Notes: generated from the letters alone by a model not told the origin. 64,000 bases of DNA from Prochlorococcus sp. scB243_498I20 (GCA_000635015.1 JFMR01000045.1:124001-188000), one strand, 5' to 3'; numbered from the stretch's first letter, positions 21,584 to 33,775 are shown. Made by a program: numbers and translations.

Positions 21584-22756
21584 ATGATAGTGGTGGAAGA
21601 AACTTTAAATAAAAAGTGGAATTGGTGGCCATTATTCCCCTTATATCCTTATGGAAAAAAGAAAACAATTTTAAGAGAATTAATTCCTGATCAAATATGG
21701 TCTTTGGAACAAATACAGGGACTATATTATGTTGCGGTTCCTATAAGAATGACGGTAATAAAGGTTGATAATGGACTGATGCTAATAAATCCACTGCCAC
21801 CGACAAAAGAATTAATAAATGAGTTGGCAAAATTAATTGTGATTCACGGCAAAGTAAAAACAATAATTCTACCGAGTGCCTCTGGACTAGAACATAAAAT
21901 CGGACTGCCAGCTCTTTCAAGAATTTTTAAAGATGCAGAAATTTGGCTTTGTCCTGGGCAATGGAGTTTCCCCATAAATCTACCACTAGATTTCTTAGGA
22001 ATTCCATCAAAAAGATCAAGAATAATGTTTGAGGAAGGTATTCCACATGCAAACTTATTTAAATGGTCTTCATTAGGCCCACTAAATTTAGGACTTGGAA
22101 GATATCAGGAGATAAGCTGTTTCCATTATCCTTCGAAAACTCTTCATGTAACAGACGCAATAGTGGGGATAGACTCCACACCACCTGAGATATTTAATTT
22201 TGATCCAACTCCACTTCTTTTTCATGCTAGAGAGAGAGGAGATGAACCTTTGATTGACTCCATAGAACAAAGAAAAAAAGGATGGAAAAGGTTAGTATTA
22301 TTTTCATCTTTTTTGAAACCAGGTAAATTAAATATTCCACCTTTAAAAAAAATATTTAAGTATTCATTCAAAAAAGATCTTAGAAATTTGAGATCTCATT
22401 TCGGTATTTATCCCTTTTTATGGGACGAAGATTGGGAATCCTCTCTTGTTGAAATAATGGGTAAAGATACTCCTAAGATTCAAATTGCACCAGTTTTAAA
22501 GAAATTAATTTTTCCGCGTTCAAAAGAAGTTTTACTTAAATGGTTAGAAAATATCAAGTCTTTTGAAGACATGGAATATTTAATTCCAGCTCATTTTACG
22601 GCCCCTATAAAATTTACGATAGAAGATTGTCAAAAATTAATTAATGAAATTAATTCCCAAAAGTGGGACAAACTTCCTGAGGACAATAAATTTTTGATGG
22701 GTTTATATAAAAAGTTGTTTGAACTAGGAATAATTCCTGAAGAAGTAAATCTTTAA
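21584..22756 (+). CDS. DUF4336 domain protein
   Basis: 390 aa; PLFPLYPYGKKKTILRELIPDQIWSLEQIQGLYYVAVPIRMTVIKVDNGLMLINPLPPT...LPSASGLEHKIGLPALSRIF. Confidence 0.82.
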   Translation: MIVVEETLNKKWNWWPLFPLYPYGKKKTILRELIPDQIWSLEQIQGLYYVAVPIRMTVIKVDNGLMLINPLPPTKELINELAKLIVIHGKVKTIILPSASGLEHKIGLPALSRIFKDAEIWLCPGQWSFPINLPLDFLGIPSKRSRIMFEEGIPHANLFKWSSLGPLNLGLGRYQEISCFHYPSKTLHVTDAIVGIDSTPPEIFNFDPTPLLFHARERGDEPLIDSIEQRKKGWKRLVLFSSFLKPGKLNIPPLKKIFKYSFKKDLRNLRSHFGIYPFLWDEDWESSLVEIMGKDTPKIQIAPVLKKLIFPRSKEVLLKWLENIKSFEDMEYLIPAHFTAPIKFTIEDCQKLINEINSQKWDKLPEDNKFLMGLYKKLFELGIIPEEVNL

Positions 22757-22762
22757 AAACTA

Positions 22763-23098
22763 TTATTCTTCAATAGACATGTTTTCATCATTTTTAAGAG
22801 TTTGTTCAAGCTCTTTTCTTTGCTCCATTTGTCTTAAGAAATATCCTGTCATCATTGCAGAAGATAATAAATTAGCGATGTTGTCTTTTGAAGATGTTAT
22901 CTTTACATCAAATTGATCTGAAGGAAGCATTCCAAGAAGACCTTGGACATTATGTCTAATAATTTCTTGAATATCTTCACTAGCTGATTTTGCTACTCTT
23001 TGCAGGACTTCTGGAGATTGTTTTTGTAAATATTGGATTAAATCATTCTCATCGTTTGGATCATTATTTTCAGTGGCAAGAAATTCTGGATTAAACAT
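22763..23098 (-). CDS. DUF760 family protein
   Basis: 111 aa; LIQYLQKQSPEVLQRVAKSASEDIQEIIRHNVQGLLGMLPSDQFDVKITSSKDNIANLLSSAMMTGYFLRQMEQR. Confidence 0.88.
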   Translation of the reverse strand: MFNPEFLATENNDPNDENDLIQYLQKQSPEVLQRVAKSASEDIQEIIRHNVQGLLGMLPSDQFDVKITSSKDNIANLLSSAMMTGYFLRQMEQRKELEQTLKNDENMSIEE

Positions 23099-23143
23099 TT
23101 CTACAACTTCAAGTTATAAAAACCTTACAACATCACGTCCCCA

Positions 23144-23728
23144 TTAATCTAAATTATTAAGGGCAGGGAACCGAATAGGTCCAATTTTATTAAAAGGCCA
23201 ATATCTAAAAATTGCTTTGCCAATGACTTTTTCATAGGGTAAAAACCCCCAAATATGTGAGTCCATACTGTTATTTCTATTATCTCCCATCACCCATAAT
23301 GACTTTTCCGGGACAATAAAAGGCCCAACAGAATAATTAATATTTTTGTCAAAAATGTAATTTTTTTGAGCGATATCATTTAAGTAAAGGTTACCATCTC
23401 TTACTTCTACCTTGTCTCCAGGTATTCCAATTACTCTTTTTATTAGTGCAGTATTTGCTTCATAACCAGCATTAATTAATTGTTCCGGGACGTTAAAGAC
23501 AACTATTTTATTTTTTAATTTTGAAAGATTTGATTTGGATGTGATTTTGGGGGTTACTTTCTCGACAAGAATTTTATCTTGTATTTGAAGAGTTGGGAGC
23601 ATTGACCCGGATGGGATCCATCTTGGCTCTATAACTTGCCATCGTATAATTAAAGCTATAGATATCCATATTAAAAGATTCTTTAAATCTTTTAGTATTG
23701 AATTTATTTTTTCTTGAGTTGTAGACAT
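23144..23728 (-). CDS. lepB: signal peptidase I
   Basis: RWIPSGSMLPTLQIQDKILVEKV; KRVIGIPGDKVEV; WVMGDNRNNSMDSHIWGFLP. Confidence 0.97.
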   Translation of the reverse strand: MSTTQEKINSILKDLKNLLIWISIALIIRWQVIEPRWIPSGSMLPTLQIQDKILVEKVTPKITSKSNLSKLKNKIVVFNVPEQLINAGYEANTALIKRVIGIPGDKVEVRDGNLYLNDIAQKNYIFDKNINYSVGPFIVPEKSLWVMGDNRNNSMDSHIWGFLPYEKVIGKAIFRYWPFNKIGPIRFPALNNLD

Positions 23729-23778
23729 GTTTTATTTAATTCAGTTATAAGGAAAATCCCAAAGCATTTATATAAATT

Positions 23779-25542
23779 ATGACATCATCTATTGAATGCA
23801 AAAATTTTCTTAGAAGTTTACAACTTTTGAATCTTCTCATAAAAATAGGAGTTCAAAATTTAATACTATGTCCAGGTAGTAGATCAGCACCTTTAGCGAT
23901 AGCTGCTGGAGAATTAAGTAAATTAGGACTGGTAAATATTTTCAATTCAATAGATGAGAGATCTGCGGGATTTCACTCTCTTGGTATTTCTGCTGCATCA
24001 GGTAATCTTTCTTTAGTTATTACAACTTCTGGGACGGCCGTAAGTAACTTATTGCCAGCAGCAGTTGAGGCAGATCGATCTTGTAAAGGTATTATATTTC
24101 TTACTGCTGATAGACCTTTAAGATTAAAAGATTGTGGCGCTAATCAAACAGTAAATCAAGAAGATTTTTTGAGTTCAGTTTGCAGAAAGGTTTTAAGTAC
24201 AAATCTAAATGGACTTCATGAAACACAAGAAAATGAAATCTTGAATTTAGTTCGAATTACTGAGAAACAAATATCAACCTTCCCTGGTCCTATTCATTTA
24301 AATATTCCTATTGATAAACCTTTAAATATTTCATTTTTGAATAAAAAAAATGTTTTAGAGGTTTTTGAGAGAATTTATTTAAAGAAAAAATATATATTTC
24401 AGGAAGTTGAAATAAAGTCTGATAAAAACAAATTCTTAGAGATTTCAAAAAGTTTAAATTTAGATGAATCCGGCATTATTTTGGTAGGTCCCTATCAAGG
24501 TTCCATAAATGATTTAACTTCTTTCAATAAATCTTTAGAACGATTACAAGAAATTACTGGTTGGCCAGTATTTGCTGATCCTGTTTCAGGTGTTTATTCT
24601 GATTTGAGAGGATTAGTTGTGAATTGGGAATTAGTCCTAAGAAAAAATAAAAATTCAATAAATTGTCATCAACTTTTGAGGCTTGGCCCTATGTCATCCT
24701 CAAATGATTTAGAAAAGTTTTTAATAAACTTCGAAGGGATACAAATTCTTATAAAAGAAAAAAACTATAGAAAATTGGACCCTATAAAAAAATCATTTGA
24801 ATATGATTTTGGGCTATTAAATTTTACTACCCTATTGTTAGAGGAATTATCAATTAACGAAAAAAACAAAAAGTCTCTTACTCCTATGGCTCTAGATCTA
24901 ATAGAGCAAGGAGAGCAGATTAAAGATATTTTAAAAGAGAAAATTATTCAAGATAATCAGATTACTGAGTATATGTTGGCAAATCTTGTCCCAAAACTTT
25001 GGCCAGCTGAAAATCCTATAATGCTTTCCGCAAGCAGTCCGATTAGAGATTGGCTTACATTTTCCGAGAATTGCACTTTAACAAGAAATTGTTTCAGCTT
25101 TAGGGGAGCTTCTGGCATAGACGGTACTTTATCTCTTGCACTTGGTATTTCTAGAATTAAAAATCCTCTGCTTCTTGTTACTGGAGATTTGGCTTTTATT
25201 CATGATATAAACGGTTGGTTGATTGAAAATTCAATCGATATGAATTTAACAATTCTTCTGATAAACAATAATGGTGGAAATATATTTAACCGTATTTATA
25301 AAAAAAATTTAAAAGAAGATGAATTAAAAAAACTTTTTCTTATGCCAAAAGAAATAAACTGGCCAAAACTCGCAGAGGGTTATCAAGTAAACTTTAAAAG
25401 TGTGGCAAATTTTAAAAAATTACGAGAGGCATTCGATTGGAGCATTTCTATCCAGAAATCTGTAATAATTAAAGTTGATATTGATCCAGAAAATGAAATT
25501 TTTGAAAAAAATGCCCTGCTAGAAAAAATAATTGGCAGTTAA
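23779..25542 (+). CDS. menD: 2-succinyl-5-enolpyruvyl-6-hydroxy-3-cyclohexene-1-carboxylate synthase
   Basis: 587 aa ThDP enzyme; [51 protein letters not shown]-like [16 protein letters not shown]. Confidence 0.96.
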   Translation: MTSSIECKNFLRSLQLLNLLIKIGVQNLILCPGSRSAPLAIAAGELSKLGLVNIFNSIDERSAGFHSLGISAASGNLSLVITTSGTAVSNLLPAAVEADRSCKGIIFLTADRPLRLKDCGANQTVNQEDFLSSVCRKVLSTNLNGLHETQENEILNLVRITEKQISTFPGPIHLNIPIDKPLNISFLNKKNVLEVFERIYLKKKYIFQEVEIKSDKNKFLEISKSLNLDESGIILVGPYQGSINDLTSFNKSLERLQEITGWPVFADPVSGVYSDLRGLVVNWELVLRKNKNSINCHQLLRLGPMSSSNDLEKFLINFEGIQILIKEKNYRKLDPIKKSFEYDFGLLNFTTLLLEELSINEKNKKSLTPMALDLIEQGEQIKDILKEKIIQDNQITEYMLANLVPKLWPAENPIMLSASSPIRDWLTFSENCTLTRNCFSFRGASGIDGTLSLALGISRIKNPLLLVTGDLAFIHDINGWLIENSIDMNLTILLINNNGGNIFNRIYKKNLKEDELKKLFLMPKEINWPKLAEGYQVNFKSVANFKKLREAFDWSISIQKSVIIKVDIDPENEIFEKNALLEKIIGS

Positions 25543-25577
25543 ATTTATCATTTTCTATCATTGAATAATTAGGTTTC

Positions 25578-26435
25578 ATGCAAGTATTACCTGGTAAAAC
25601 AACTTTAAATTGGTCAGAATACAAATCTTATGAGGATATATTGTTTCACAAATCAGATGAGGGAATCGCGAGAATTGCAATTAATCGACCTGAGAAAAGA
25701 AATGCATTCAGGCCGCAAACTGTAGATGAACTCATTAACGCATTTAATATCGTAAGAAATGATGAAACTATTGGTGTAGTTCTGTTTACAGGTGCGGGAC
25801 CTGATAAGAAAGGTATTTATTCTTTTTGCTCTGGAGGTGATCAGAGTGTAAGAGGTGAAAATGGTTATAAAAATGATAAAGGTAAGCAGAGATTAAATGT
25901 ACTTGAACTTCAAAGATTAATAAGAAGTTTGCCTAAAGTGGTTATTGCCTTAGTTCCTGGCTTCGCAATTGGAGGAGGTCAGGTACTTCATTTAATTTGT
26001 GATCTTAGTATCGCCTCTGAAAATGCAATATTTGGTCAAACAGGTCCAAGAGTTGGTAGTTTTGATGCGGGTTTTGGATCTAGTTATTTAGCAAGACTTG
26101 TTGGTCAAAGAAAAGCAAAAGAAATTTGGTTTTTATGTAGAAAATATAATTCCAAGGAAGCTCTTAAGATGGGGTTGATAAATGCAATTACAAAGATTGA
26201 AGAATTAGAAGCTGAGGGTGTAATCTGGGCAAGAGAGATTTTACGAAATAGTCCAACTGCTATTCGTATTCTTAAAGCTTCATTCAATGCAGAGAATGAT
26301 GGGATTGCGGGTATTCAAGAATTATCTGGATACACAACTCAATTATTTTATTCTACTGAAGAAGCGCAAGAAGGTAGAGATGCCTTTCTTGAAAAACGTC
26401 CACCAGACTTTTCTGACTATAAGTGGACACCTTAG
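25578..26435 (+). CDS. menB: 1,4-dihydroxy-2-naphthoyl-CoA synthase
   Basis: crotonase family; [46 protein letters not shown]. Confidence 0.97.
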   Translation: MQVLPGKTTLNWSEYKSYEDILFHKSDEGIARIAINRPEKRNAFRPQTVDELINAFNIVRNDETIGVVLFTGAGPDKKGIYSFCSGGDQSVRGENGYKNDKGKQRLNVLELQRLIRSLPKVVIALVPGFAIGGGQVLHLICDLSIASENAIFGQTGPRVGSFDAGFGSSYLARLVGQRKAKEIWFLCRKYNSKEALKMGLINAITKIEELEAEGVIWAREILRNSPTAIRILKASFNAENDGIAGIQELSGYTTQLFYSTEEAQEGRDAFLEKRPPDFSDYKWTP

Positions 26436-26469
26436 TTTATTTTTCAAAAGAACTTTTAAATAATTATCA

Positions 26470-27927
26470 ATGAGAATTCTTCTTGCCGCTGCTGAATGTG
26501 CTCCAATGATCAAAGTTGGAGGTATGGGAGATGTTGTTGGTTCGTTACCACCATCTTTGATAAAACTTGGTCACGATGTAAGGGTAATAATTCCAGGATA
26601 TGGAAAATTGTGGAGTCTCTTAGAGGTATCAAATGAACCAGTCTTTAGAGCAAATACAATGGGCACTGATTTCTCAGTATATGAAGCAAAACATCCCATT
26701 CATAATTATGTGATTTATCTAGTTGGTCATCCAACATTTGACTCTGACCAAATATACGGAGGCGAAAATGAGGACTGGCGCTTTACATTTTTTGCTAGTG
26801 CCACTGCAGAATTTGCCTGGAATTGTTGGAAACCTCAAGTTCTCCATTGTCATGATTGGCACACTGGAATGATCCCTGTTTGGATGCATCAGGACCCAGA
26901 AATTAGTACTGTCTTCACAATTCATAATTTAAAATACCAAGGCCCTTGGAGATGGAAACTTGAAAAAATGACTTGGTGTCCCTGGTATATGCATGGAGAC
27001 CATACAATGGCTGCGGCAATGTTGTACGCAGATAGGGTCAATGCTGTTTCTCCGACTTATGCAGATGAAATTAAAACCCACGAATACGGGGAAAGCCTTG
27101 AAGGATTACTTAATTACATTTCAGGTAAATTAAGGGGAATTCTTAATGGCATAGATCTTGATGAATGGAATCCAGCTAAAGATCCAGTTTTACCTGCAAA
27201 ATTTAGTATTAAGAATTTAGAAAATAGGCTTGAAAATAAAAAAATTCTGCAGAGAGAAATGGGACTTAAAGTTAATCCTAAAAAATATCTTTTAGGTATG
27301 GTCAGTAGGTTAGTTGATCAGAAAGGGGTTGACTTACTTCTACAAGTTTCAAGAAGACTTTTAGCATATACAGATTCGCAAATAGTTGTTTTAGGGACTG
27401 GAGATAGATATTTAGAGTCAGGATTATGGCAACTTGCATTAGATTACCCAGGAAGATTTTCTGTATTTCTTACTTATGATGATTCTTTATCAAGACTTAT
27501 ATATGGTGGATCTGATGCATTTTTAATGCCAAGTAGATTTGAACCTTGTGGTATTAGTCAATTACTTGCTATGAGGTATGGTTCTATTCCTATAGTAAGG
27601 CGAGTAGGAGGTCTAGTTGACACAGTTTTACCTCATGATCCAGAAAATAATAGTGGCACAGGTTTTTGCTTCGATCGCTTTGAACCTATAGATTTCTATA
27701 CATCTTTAGTAAGGTCTTGGGAAGCTTTTAGGCATAAAGATAGTTGGGAATTATTGCAAAAAAGAGCAATGAGCCAAGAGTTTAGTTGGCAAAGATCCGC
27801 ACTCGAATACGAAATTATGTACAAAGATGTATGTGGAATAAAAGAACCATCTCCAGATTTGGCTGAAGTTGAAAAGTTCTCTTACGGACAATCCGCTGAT
27901 CCATCTTTAAAAAAAAGTATGACTTAA
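26470..27927 (+). CDS. glgA: glycogen synthase
   Basis: [62 protein letters not shown]. Confidence 0.97.
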   Translation: MRILLAAAECAPMIKVGGMGDVVGSLPPSLIKLGHDVRVIIPGYGKLWSLLEVSNEPVFRANTMGTDFSVYEAKHPIHNYVIYLVGHPTFDSDQIYGGENEDWRFTFFASATAEFAWNCWKPQVLHCHDWHTGMIPVWMHQDPEISTVFTIHNLKYQGPWRWKLEKMTWCPWYMHGDHTMAAAMLYADRVNAVSPTYADEIKTHEYGESLEGLLNYISGKLRGILNGIDLDEWNPAKDPVLPAKFSIKNLENRLENKKILQREMGLKVNPKKYLLGMVSRLVDQKGVDLLLQVSRRLLAYTDSQIVVLGTGDRYLESGLWQLALDYPGRFSVFLTYDDSLSRLIYGGSDAFLMPSRFEPCGISQLLAMRYGSIPIVRRVGGLVDTVLPHDPENNSGTGFCFDRFEPIDFYTSLVRSWEAFRHKDSWELLQKRAMSQEFSWQRSALEYEIMYKDVCGIKEPSPDLAEVEKFSYGQSADPSLKKSMT

Positions 27928-27934
27928 TTTTTTA

Positions 27935-29308
27935 ATGGAATTCTCTTTATCAGAATTAAACGATGTTTTGGGGGATATTAGAAATCTAAGGGAGGGAAAA
28001 AGAGATTTTTTAAATTTTAAAAATATAAGTATTGATAGTAGAACTTTATTAAAAAATGATCTTTTTATAGCTATCAAGGGTAAAAATTTTGATGGACATA
28101 GTTTTCTTCCAGAGGCTTTAAATAAAGGAGTTAAAGCAGTAGTTATAAAAGAAGGCATGCAGAGATTACTTCCTAGTAATTTTCCTTATTGGGTTGTAAA
28201 TGACACAACAGAGGCATTTCAAAAATTAGCATTGCTAAAAAGAAAAAAATTAAATATTCCTATTGTCGCAATAACTGGTTCAGTGGGTAAAACAACAACA
28301 AAAGAAATGATTGGTGGAGTTTTAAATAAACTTGGAAAAATTAAATTATCTCATGCAAATTTTAATAATGAGATTGGAGTTGGTCTTACTATTTTTGCTA
28401 CAGATATAGAGGATAAAGTTTTAGTTCTTGAGATGGGGATGAGAGGTCTTGGACAGATTGAGAATTTATCTAAATATAGTGAACCTGATATTGCAGTTAT
28501 TACTAACATTGGCACAGCTCATATTGGATTGTTAGGCTCGAAAAAGAATATTACTTATGCAAAGTGTGAAATTAGTAAATTCTTAAATCCAGAAGGAGTT
28601 GTAATTATTCCTGCAAATGATTCATTCCTAGAAAAAACTTTAAAAGAATTTTGGAAAGGTAGAGTGATAAAAGTAAAGCTATTAAACATAAAAAATCAAA
28701 AGGAGAGTTTTAATAAAGATGATAATTTGCGAGGATTTTATAACCCTTCGAAGAAGACAATTTTAATTGAGGAGAATACCTTTGAAATTTCATTTGAGGG
28801 ATTGCACAATGCTTCGAATTTCTTATTTGCTTATGCAGTTGCTAAAGAGCTGGGAATTGATTTTTCAAGTTTTAATAAATTTGATTTTGTAAGTTTAGGT
28901 GGAAGGAATAAAATTCTTAAATCAGCAAAAACAACAATTTATGATGAATCATATAATGCCTCGCCAGAGTCGGTAAAAGCATGTCTTGAAAACTTGATTG
29001 GAAAACCGAGAAATAAATTTTTCATCTTTGGAAGCATGCAAGAATTGGGAGAAGAATCTGAAAAGTATCATAAAGAAATATTCAACTTAATAAATAATTC
29101 AAACATAGAAAAGTGTTTATTTATTTGTGATAAAAAAAATGAAAAAATTTACTCCAATTATCTAAAAGATAAGAAAAAATTTTTAGTTTTAAATAACATT
29201 AAAGATGTGCCTAATGAGATAAACAAATCCACAAAAAAAGGTGATTCTATTCTTATTAAAGGGAGCAGATGTTGGGAACTTGAAAAAATTATTAAGTTAA
29301 TTAATTAA
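27935..29308 (+). CDS. murF: UDP-N-acetylmuramoyl-tripeptide--D-alanyl-D-alanine ligase
   Basis: AITGSVGKTTTKEMI; IAVITNIGTAHIGLLGSKKNI; YDESYNASPESV. Confidence 0.95.
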   Translation: MEFSLSELNDVLGDIRNLREGKRDFLNFKNISIDSRTLLKNDLFIAIKGKNFDGHSFLPEALNKGVKAVVIKEGMQRLLPSNFPYWVVNDTTEAFQKLALLKRKKLNIPIVAITGSVGKTTTKEMIGGVLNKLGKIKLSHANFNNEIGVGLTIFATDIEDKVLVLEMGMRGLGQIENLSKYSEPDIAVITNIGTAHIGLLGSKKNITYAKCEISKFLNPEGVVIIPANDSFLEKTLKEFWKGRVIKVKLLNIKNQKESFNKDDNLRGFYNPSKKTILIEENTFEISFEGLHNASNFLFAYAVAKELGIDFSSFNKFDFVSLGGRNKILKSAKTTIYDESYNASPESVKACLENLIGKPRNKFFIFGSMQELGEESEKYHKEIFNLINNSNIEKCLFICDKKNEKIYSNYLKDKKKFLVLNNIKDVPNEINKSTKKGDSILIKGSRCWELEKIIKLIN

Positions 29309-29309
29309 A

Positions 29310-30659
29310 TCAGGATTTCTTTCTTTCCCAATTTTCTATATTTACTTGCTTAGTTCTTGAGATTGCCAATGAATTATCTTTGGAGTCTTTTGTGATCACT
29401 GAGCCGGCTCCTGTTGTAACTGATTCACCGAGATTTATTGGCGCTACAAAAACTGTATTTGCACCAATACTGGAATTTTTACCAATCTTTGTTTGATGTT
29501 TTTTCTGACCATCAAAATTTGCAGTAATAGTACCTGCTCCAATATTTGTAGATCTTCCAATAATAGAGTCGCCAATATAACTTAGATGGTTTACTTTAGA
29601 TTCTTCCTCTAATTGACTATTTTTGATCTCAACAAAATTACCTATTTTGCTAAAGGAAGATATTTTGGAATTAGGTCTTATATGACTATAAGGGCCAATT
29701 TTTATAAAATCCATTATCTGAGAAGCATAAACAGTAGAGTTTGAAATTTCACAATGTAATCCCACATTAGAATTAGCAATAAAAGTATTTGGTCCGATAA
29801 TGCAATGACTACTTATTTTCGTATTTCCCCTTATATGAGTATTAGCTTCAATAATCACGTCCTTACCGATTTCGGCTTCTTCACTAATTGAACAACTTGC
29901 TTTATTTATAAAAGTTACACCATTAAGCATATGCTTTTCTTTAATTGAATTCTGAATATTTTCCTCGCACTCTGATAGTTGAATTCTGTTATTAATTCCT
30001 TGAAGCTCTCCATTATCTTCTACCTCGAGGCTTAAAGAATTCTTTAGTAAAGATATTGTATCTGTTAAGTAAATTTCTTTTTGATTATTATTGCTTTGCA
30101 AGTTATTAATTATTTCTGATAATTTACCCCAGTTAAAACAATAAATACCTGCATTTATTAATGGATTTTCTTTCTCTAGATCATTGCAATCTTTTTCTTC
30201 AACAATTCTTTCTATAAAATCCCCCTTTATAAAAACTCTGCCATATCCCTGAGGATTTTTTTTCTTTGTAGTAATTAAAGAAACATCAGCATTTTTTGAA
30301 TCGTGTAAGTGTATAAGTCTTTTTAAAGTACTAGGCTTTATGAGTGGCACATCGCCGTTAAGTACCAATAGTTTTCCTTCATGTATTTTTATTTCTCTAC
30401 AAAGTACTTGGATAGCATGACCGGTACCTAATTGAGGTTCTTGAATAACAACTTTGAATTTTTTATCGTTTGGGATTGACTTTTGTACTTCTGTTGACTT
30501 GTGTCCAGTAATTACGAAAATTTGATCAGGTTTTAATTCGACACATGAATCAATTACTCTTTGTAGGAGACTTTTACCAGAAATTTTATGTAAAACTTTT
30601 GGCAATGAACTTTCCATTCTAGTGCCTTTGCCTGCCGCTAATATTGCAACACTTAACAT
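29310..30659 (-). CDS. glmU: bifunctional UDP-N-acetylglucosamine pyrophosphorylase / GlcN-1-P acetyltransferase
   Basis: [32 protein letters not shown]-terminal left-handed hexapeptide repeats [16 protein letters not shown]. Confidence 0.97.
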   Translation of the reverse strand: MLSVAILAAGKGTRMESSLPKVLHKISGKSLLQRVIDSCVELKPDQIFVITGHKSTEVQKSIPNDKKFKVVIQEPQLGTGHAIQVLCREIKIHEGKLLVLNGDVPLIKPSTLKRLIHLHDSKNADVSLITTKKKNPQGYGRVFIKGDFIERIVEEKDCNDLEKENPLINAGIYCFNWGKLSEIINNLQSNNNQKEIYLTDTISLLKNSLSLEVEDNGELQGINNRIQLSECEENIQNSIKEKHMLNGVTFINKASCSISEEAEIGKDVIIEANTHIRGNTKISSHCIIGPNTFIANSNVGLHCEISNSTVYASQIMDFIKIGPYSHIRPNSKISSFSKIGNFVEIKNSQLEEESKVNHLSYIGDSIIGRSTNIGAGTITANFDGQKKHQTKIGKNSSIGANTVFVAPINLGESVTTGAGSVITKDSKDNSLAISRTKQVNIENWERKKS

Positions 30660-30684
30660 GTTTATTTGAAATCCTTATTTAAAT

Positions 30685-31590
30685 TTAACTCTTAACGGAT
30701 AACTTCGTCATTCCCCACTTCTCTCTCCATTTTTTTGTAGATAAAAGATTTGAGAATAATTGCTCATCTAATCTCCTTTTGAGTATATCGTCTTTACTTG
30801 CGTTTAAATCTTGATCTCTATATGAAATACTAGCTTTAGTTAAAAGATGTTCCTCTTCCATTAAAGATAACTTTTCAAAATTGAAATTTGATTTTAATTT
30901 ATTCTTTTCAAGTTTTGATATTGCGACAGTTCCCTGACTCCAACTAGTTCTGTTTTTAAAACTTGGCTTAATTGTAAAAATTTCTAATCCAAGATTTCTT
31001 AAGGTTTTTCTTACTGCTGCTGAAGAAGAATAAGTTATTAAATAACCCTGAGAATTAAGATTTTCTGCGACTTTAGATAAAAATTCAATTGTCCATACTT
31101 GTGGGCATTTTTGAGGAGAAAAACCATCTAAATAAATCAGATCAAATTTAATAGATGAAGGAATAATTTTGATTTTTTCTCTAGCATCACCCCACAAAAC
31201 GCTGCACTTAAAAAATTGATCCTCAAAGTAATCTTTTCGATAAAGTGATTCAAATATTGTCCTGACTTTTGGAGCCCATAATTTTAAAAAAGATTCATTT
31301 CTAAGCGAATATTCAAGAGGCTTTTTATCAATCTCCAACGCATACAAATTTAAATATGATTTTTGTTTAATTAATTCATCTAATAAAGATGCGGAATTGT
31401 ACCCTAAACCAAAACATATATCCAAAACATTAAGAGATTGCCCCTTAAATCTTTGCAAATTAGAGGTAGCTGTAAACTTTGACTTTGTTTCCTCCAACGC
31501 GCCCAATAAACTATGGAAGTTCTCTTGAAAAGACAAACTTCTTAAAGAGTAACTACCATCTTTAGTTAAAACTTCTATTAATTCAGACAA
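30685..31590 (-). CDS. MnmC-like tRNA methyltransferase domain protein (DUF752 type)
   Basis: 301 aa; LTKDGSYSLRSLSFQENFHSLLGALEETKSKF; VLDICFGLGYNSASLL; FDLIYLDGFSPQKCPQVWTIEFL; no FAD oxidase domain. Confidence 0.88.
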   Translation of the reverse strand: MSELIEVLTKDGSYSLRSLSFQENFHSLLGALEETKSKFTATSNLQRFKGQSLNVLDICFGLGYNSASLLDELIKQKSYLNLYALEIDKKPLEYSLRNESFLKLWAPKVRTIFESLYRKDYFEDQFFKCSVLWGDAREKIKIIPSSIKFDLIYLDGFSPQKCPQVWTIEFLSKVAENLNSQGYLITYSSSAAVRKTLRNLGLEIFTIKPSFKNRTSWSQGTVAISKLEKNKLKSNFNFEKLSLMEEEHLLTKASISYRDQDLNASKDDILKRRLDEQLFSNLLSTKKWREKWGMTKLSVKS

Positions 31591-31602
31591 AAAATTTTTA
31601 GG

Positions 31603-32952
31603 CTAGTTAGTTAGTTTGGCCAGCTCTTCCCAAAAAGTGGGGTACGAGACGCTAGCTGCATCTGCCCTCATGATTTTTGAGGTACCTTTGGCAAGAAGTG
31701 AAGCAATAGCAAGACTCATTGCTATTCGATGATCTGTCTCACTGTCTACTTCCGCAGAATGAAATTTTGATTGCCCATTAATAATTAATCCATCCTCTTT
31801 TTCTGTTATCTCAGCACCAAATTTTCGTAACTGTCGTGCCATGACTTTTAATCGATCTGTTTCTTTAACTCTTAATTCTTGTGCATCTTTAATTTCAGAA
31901 ACTCCATTACAAAAACAGGCAGCCACAGTTAGGATAGGAATCTCATCTATAAGTTTTGGGAGAATATCTCCTTTAATAGTAAATGATCTTAAATTATTTG
32001 AGCTCTTTACTTTAATAGATCCAATAGGTTCGCCTGCAATAGTCGATTTATCTAAAATTTCATAATCACACCCCATTGAATCCATTACATTTAAAATTCC
32101 TGTCCTTGTGGGATTTAGTCCGACATTCTGAATTAAAACCTCTGAATTTGGAACAATAGATGCAGCAATCATCCAAAAAGAAGCAGAGCTTATATCTCCA
32201 GGAATCAATATTCTCTGGCCAATTAAGTTACTACCTGACTTGATAACTACATTTCTTCCTAATTCTCCCCTTATACTTATGTCTGCTCCAAATGCTTTTA
32301 ACATTCTTTCAGTATGATCTCTTGAAGATGCTGGTTCAATAACAGAAGTAGTTCCAGAAGCTTTGAGGCCTGCCAATAAGATTGCAGATTTCACTTGGGC
32401 ACTTGCTACAGGGGTTCCAATAACACAGCCTTTTAATTTATTCCCATCAATTGAGATTGGAGCTTTGTTACCGTTTTCTCTGCCAAAAATTCTGCCACCC
32501 ATCAACGATAACGGTTTGCCCACTCGCCCCATTGGCCTTTCATTAAGAGAAATGTCTCCTGTTAAGATAAAATTCTTGCCTTCTTGACCGGCAAGTAATC
32601 CCATTAATAATCTCATGGTGGTTCCCGAATTCCCACAATTTAGGATTTCTTTGGGCTCTCTAAATCCATCAAGACCCAATCCTGAAATCGTAAAAGGCTC
32701 ATTTTTTTTTATTTCTGGTATGTTAACACCTAATTTTCTTAGACAATCAGCAGTTGAAAGTGGATCTTCAGAATGTAAGAATCCCTCAATGGTCGTGTCA
32801 CCTTTAGCAATACTTCCAATTATTAGAGCTCTATGAGAAATAGATTTATCTCCAGGTACTTTTACTTTTCCTTTTAAATTAACTCCACCTTTTATTGTGC
32901 GGATATTATTCATTTTCAAATTAATTACTTGATAAGATTTCTGTAAAAACAA
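31603..32952 (-). CDS. aroA: 3-phosphoshikimate 1-carboxyvinyltransferase (EPSP synthase)
   Basis: [55 protein letters not shown]. Confidence 0.98.
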   Translation of the reverse strand: MFLQKSYQVINLKMNNIRTIKGGVNLKGKVKVPGDKSISHRALIIGSIAKGDTTIEGFLHSEDPLSTADCLRKLGVNIPEIKKNEPFTISGLGLDGFREPKEILNCGNSGTTMRLLMGLLAGQEGKNFILTGDISLNERPMGRVGKPLSLMGGRIFGRENGNKAPISIDGNKLKGCVIGTPVASAQVKSAILLAGLKASGTTSVIEPASSRDHTERMLKAFGADISIRGELGRNVVIKSGSNLIGQRILIPGDISSASFWMIAASIVPNSEVLIQNVGLNPTRTGILNVMDSMGCDYEILDKSTIAGEPIGSIKVKSSNNLRSFTIKGDILPKLIDEIPILTVAACFCNGVSEIKDAQELRVKETDRLKVMARQLRKFGAEITEKEDGLIINGQSKFHSAEVDSETDHRIAMSLAIASLLAKGTSKIMRADAASVSYPTFWEELAKLTN

Positions 32953-33046
32953 ATTAGTTTTATATTATCAATAAGTTTGTTTTTAAAAAAAAAATAATCA
33001 AATTAAGTAACTGTTTTCTATAATAAATTCAGAAAAGGATTCGATT

Positions 33047-33775
33047 ATTAATCTTACTTATTATCACGTCGCAAAAGATGTTCCTATAAATAGTCCAGAC
33101 ATTGCGGTAGTCATTGATGTTTTAAGGGCGACAACCACAATTTCTTGGGCTTTAAAAAATGGAGCTGATTCAATACAAGTTTTTGCAGATTTAGATTTAT
33201 TAAAAGAATCTGCAAATAACTGGCAAGTTGAAAAGAGACTAATGCTTGGAGAGAGAGGCGGAAAGAAGATTGAGGGATTTGATTTAGGAAATTCTCCTTT
33301 ATCAGTTACAAAAAAAGTCGTTGATGGTAAAAGACTGTTCATGAGTACTACTAATGGGACTAAATCATTGCAAAAAGTTCAAAATGCTAAGCATTTATTT
33401 GCTATGGGTCTCCCCAATAGGAAAGCAGTTGCCGAAAAAATCATTTCATTAAAAAGTGAAAATGTTTTAATACTTGGTAGTGGTTGGGAAGGCTCTTATT
33501 CACTTGAGGATTCTTTAGCTGCTGGTGCTTTGGCCACATACCTAAAACAGAACTGTGATTTTGAAATTAATATTCTGAATGACGAATTACAAGCTGCTTT
33601 GGCACTTTGGGATGTCTGGAAAAATGATATTTTGAAATGTTTAAAAACAGCAACCCATGGCAAAAGATTGACAAGTCTTGGAGATTATGAGGATGATTTT
33701 AAATGTTGCTCTGAACTTGACTGCTTAGATATTGTTCCAGCTCAAGTTGAAAGAGGTGTGATTCGTGCATCATGA
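33047..33775 (+). CDS. comB: 2-phosphosulfolactate phosphatase-like protein, proposed ATT start
   Basis: ORF track begins at internal ATG 33242, but the frame upstream encodes INLTYYHVAKDVPINSPDIAVVIDVLRATTTISWALKNGADSIQVFADLDLLKESANNWQVEKRL, the expected ComB N-terminal region; AAGGA at 33035-33039 lies 7 nt before ATT 33047. Confidence 0.85.
   Translation: MNLTYYHVAKDVPINSPDIAVVIDVLRATTTISWALKNGADSIQVFADLDLLKESANNWQVEKRLMLGERGGKKIEGFDLGNSPLSVTKKVVDGKRLFMSTTNGTKSLQKVQNAKHLFAMGLPNRKAVAEKIISLKSENVLILGSGWEGSYSLEDSLAAGALATYLKQNCDFEINILNDELQAALALWDVWKNDILKCLKTATHGKRLTSLGDYEDDFKCCSELDCLDIVPAQVERGVIRAS

Noticed and set aside
33064-33342. 92 aa reverse ORF over the comB 5' region
   Set aside because: Antisense shadow; the forward frame encodes conserved ComB sequence.
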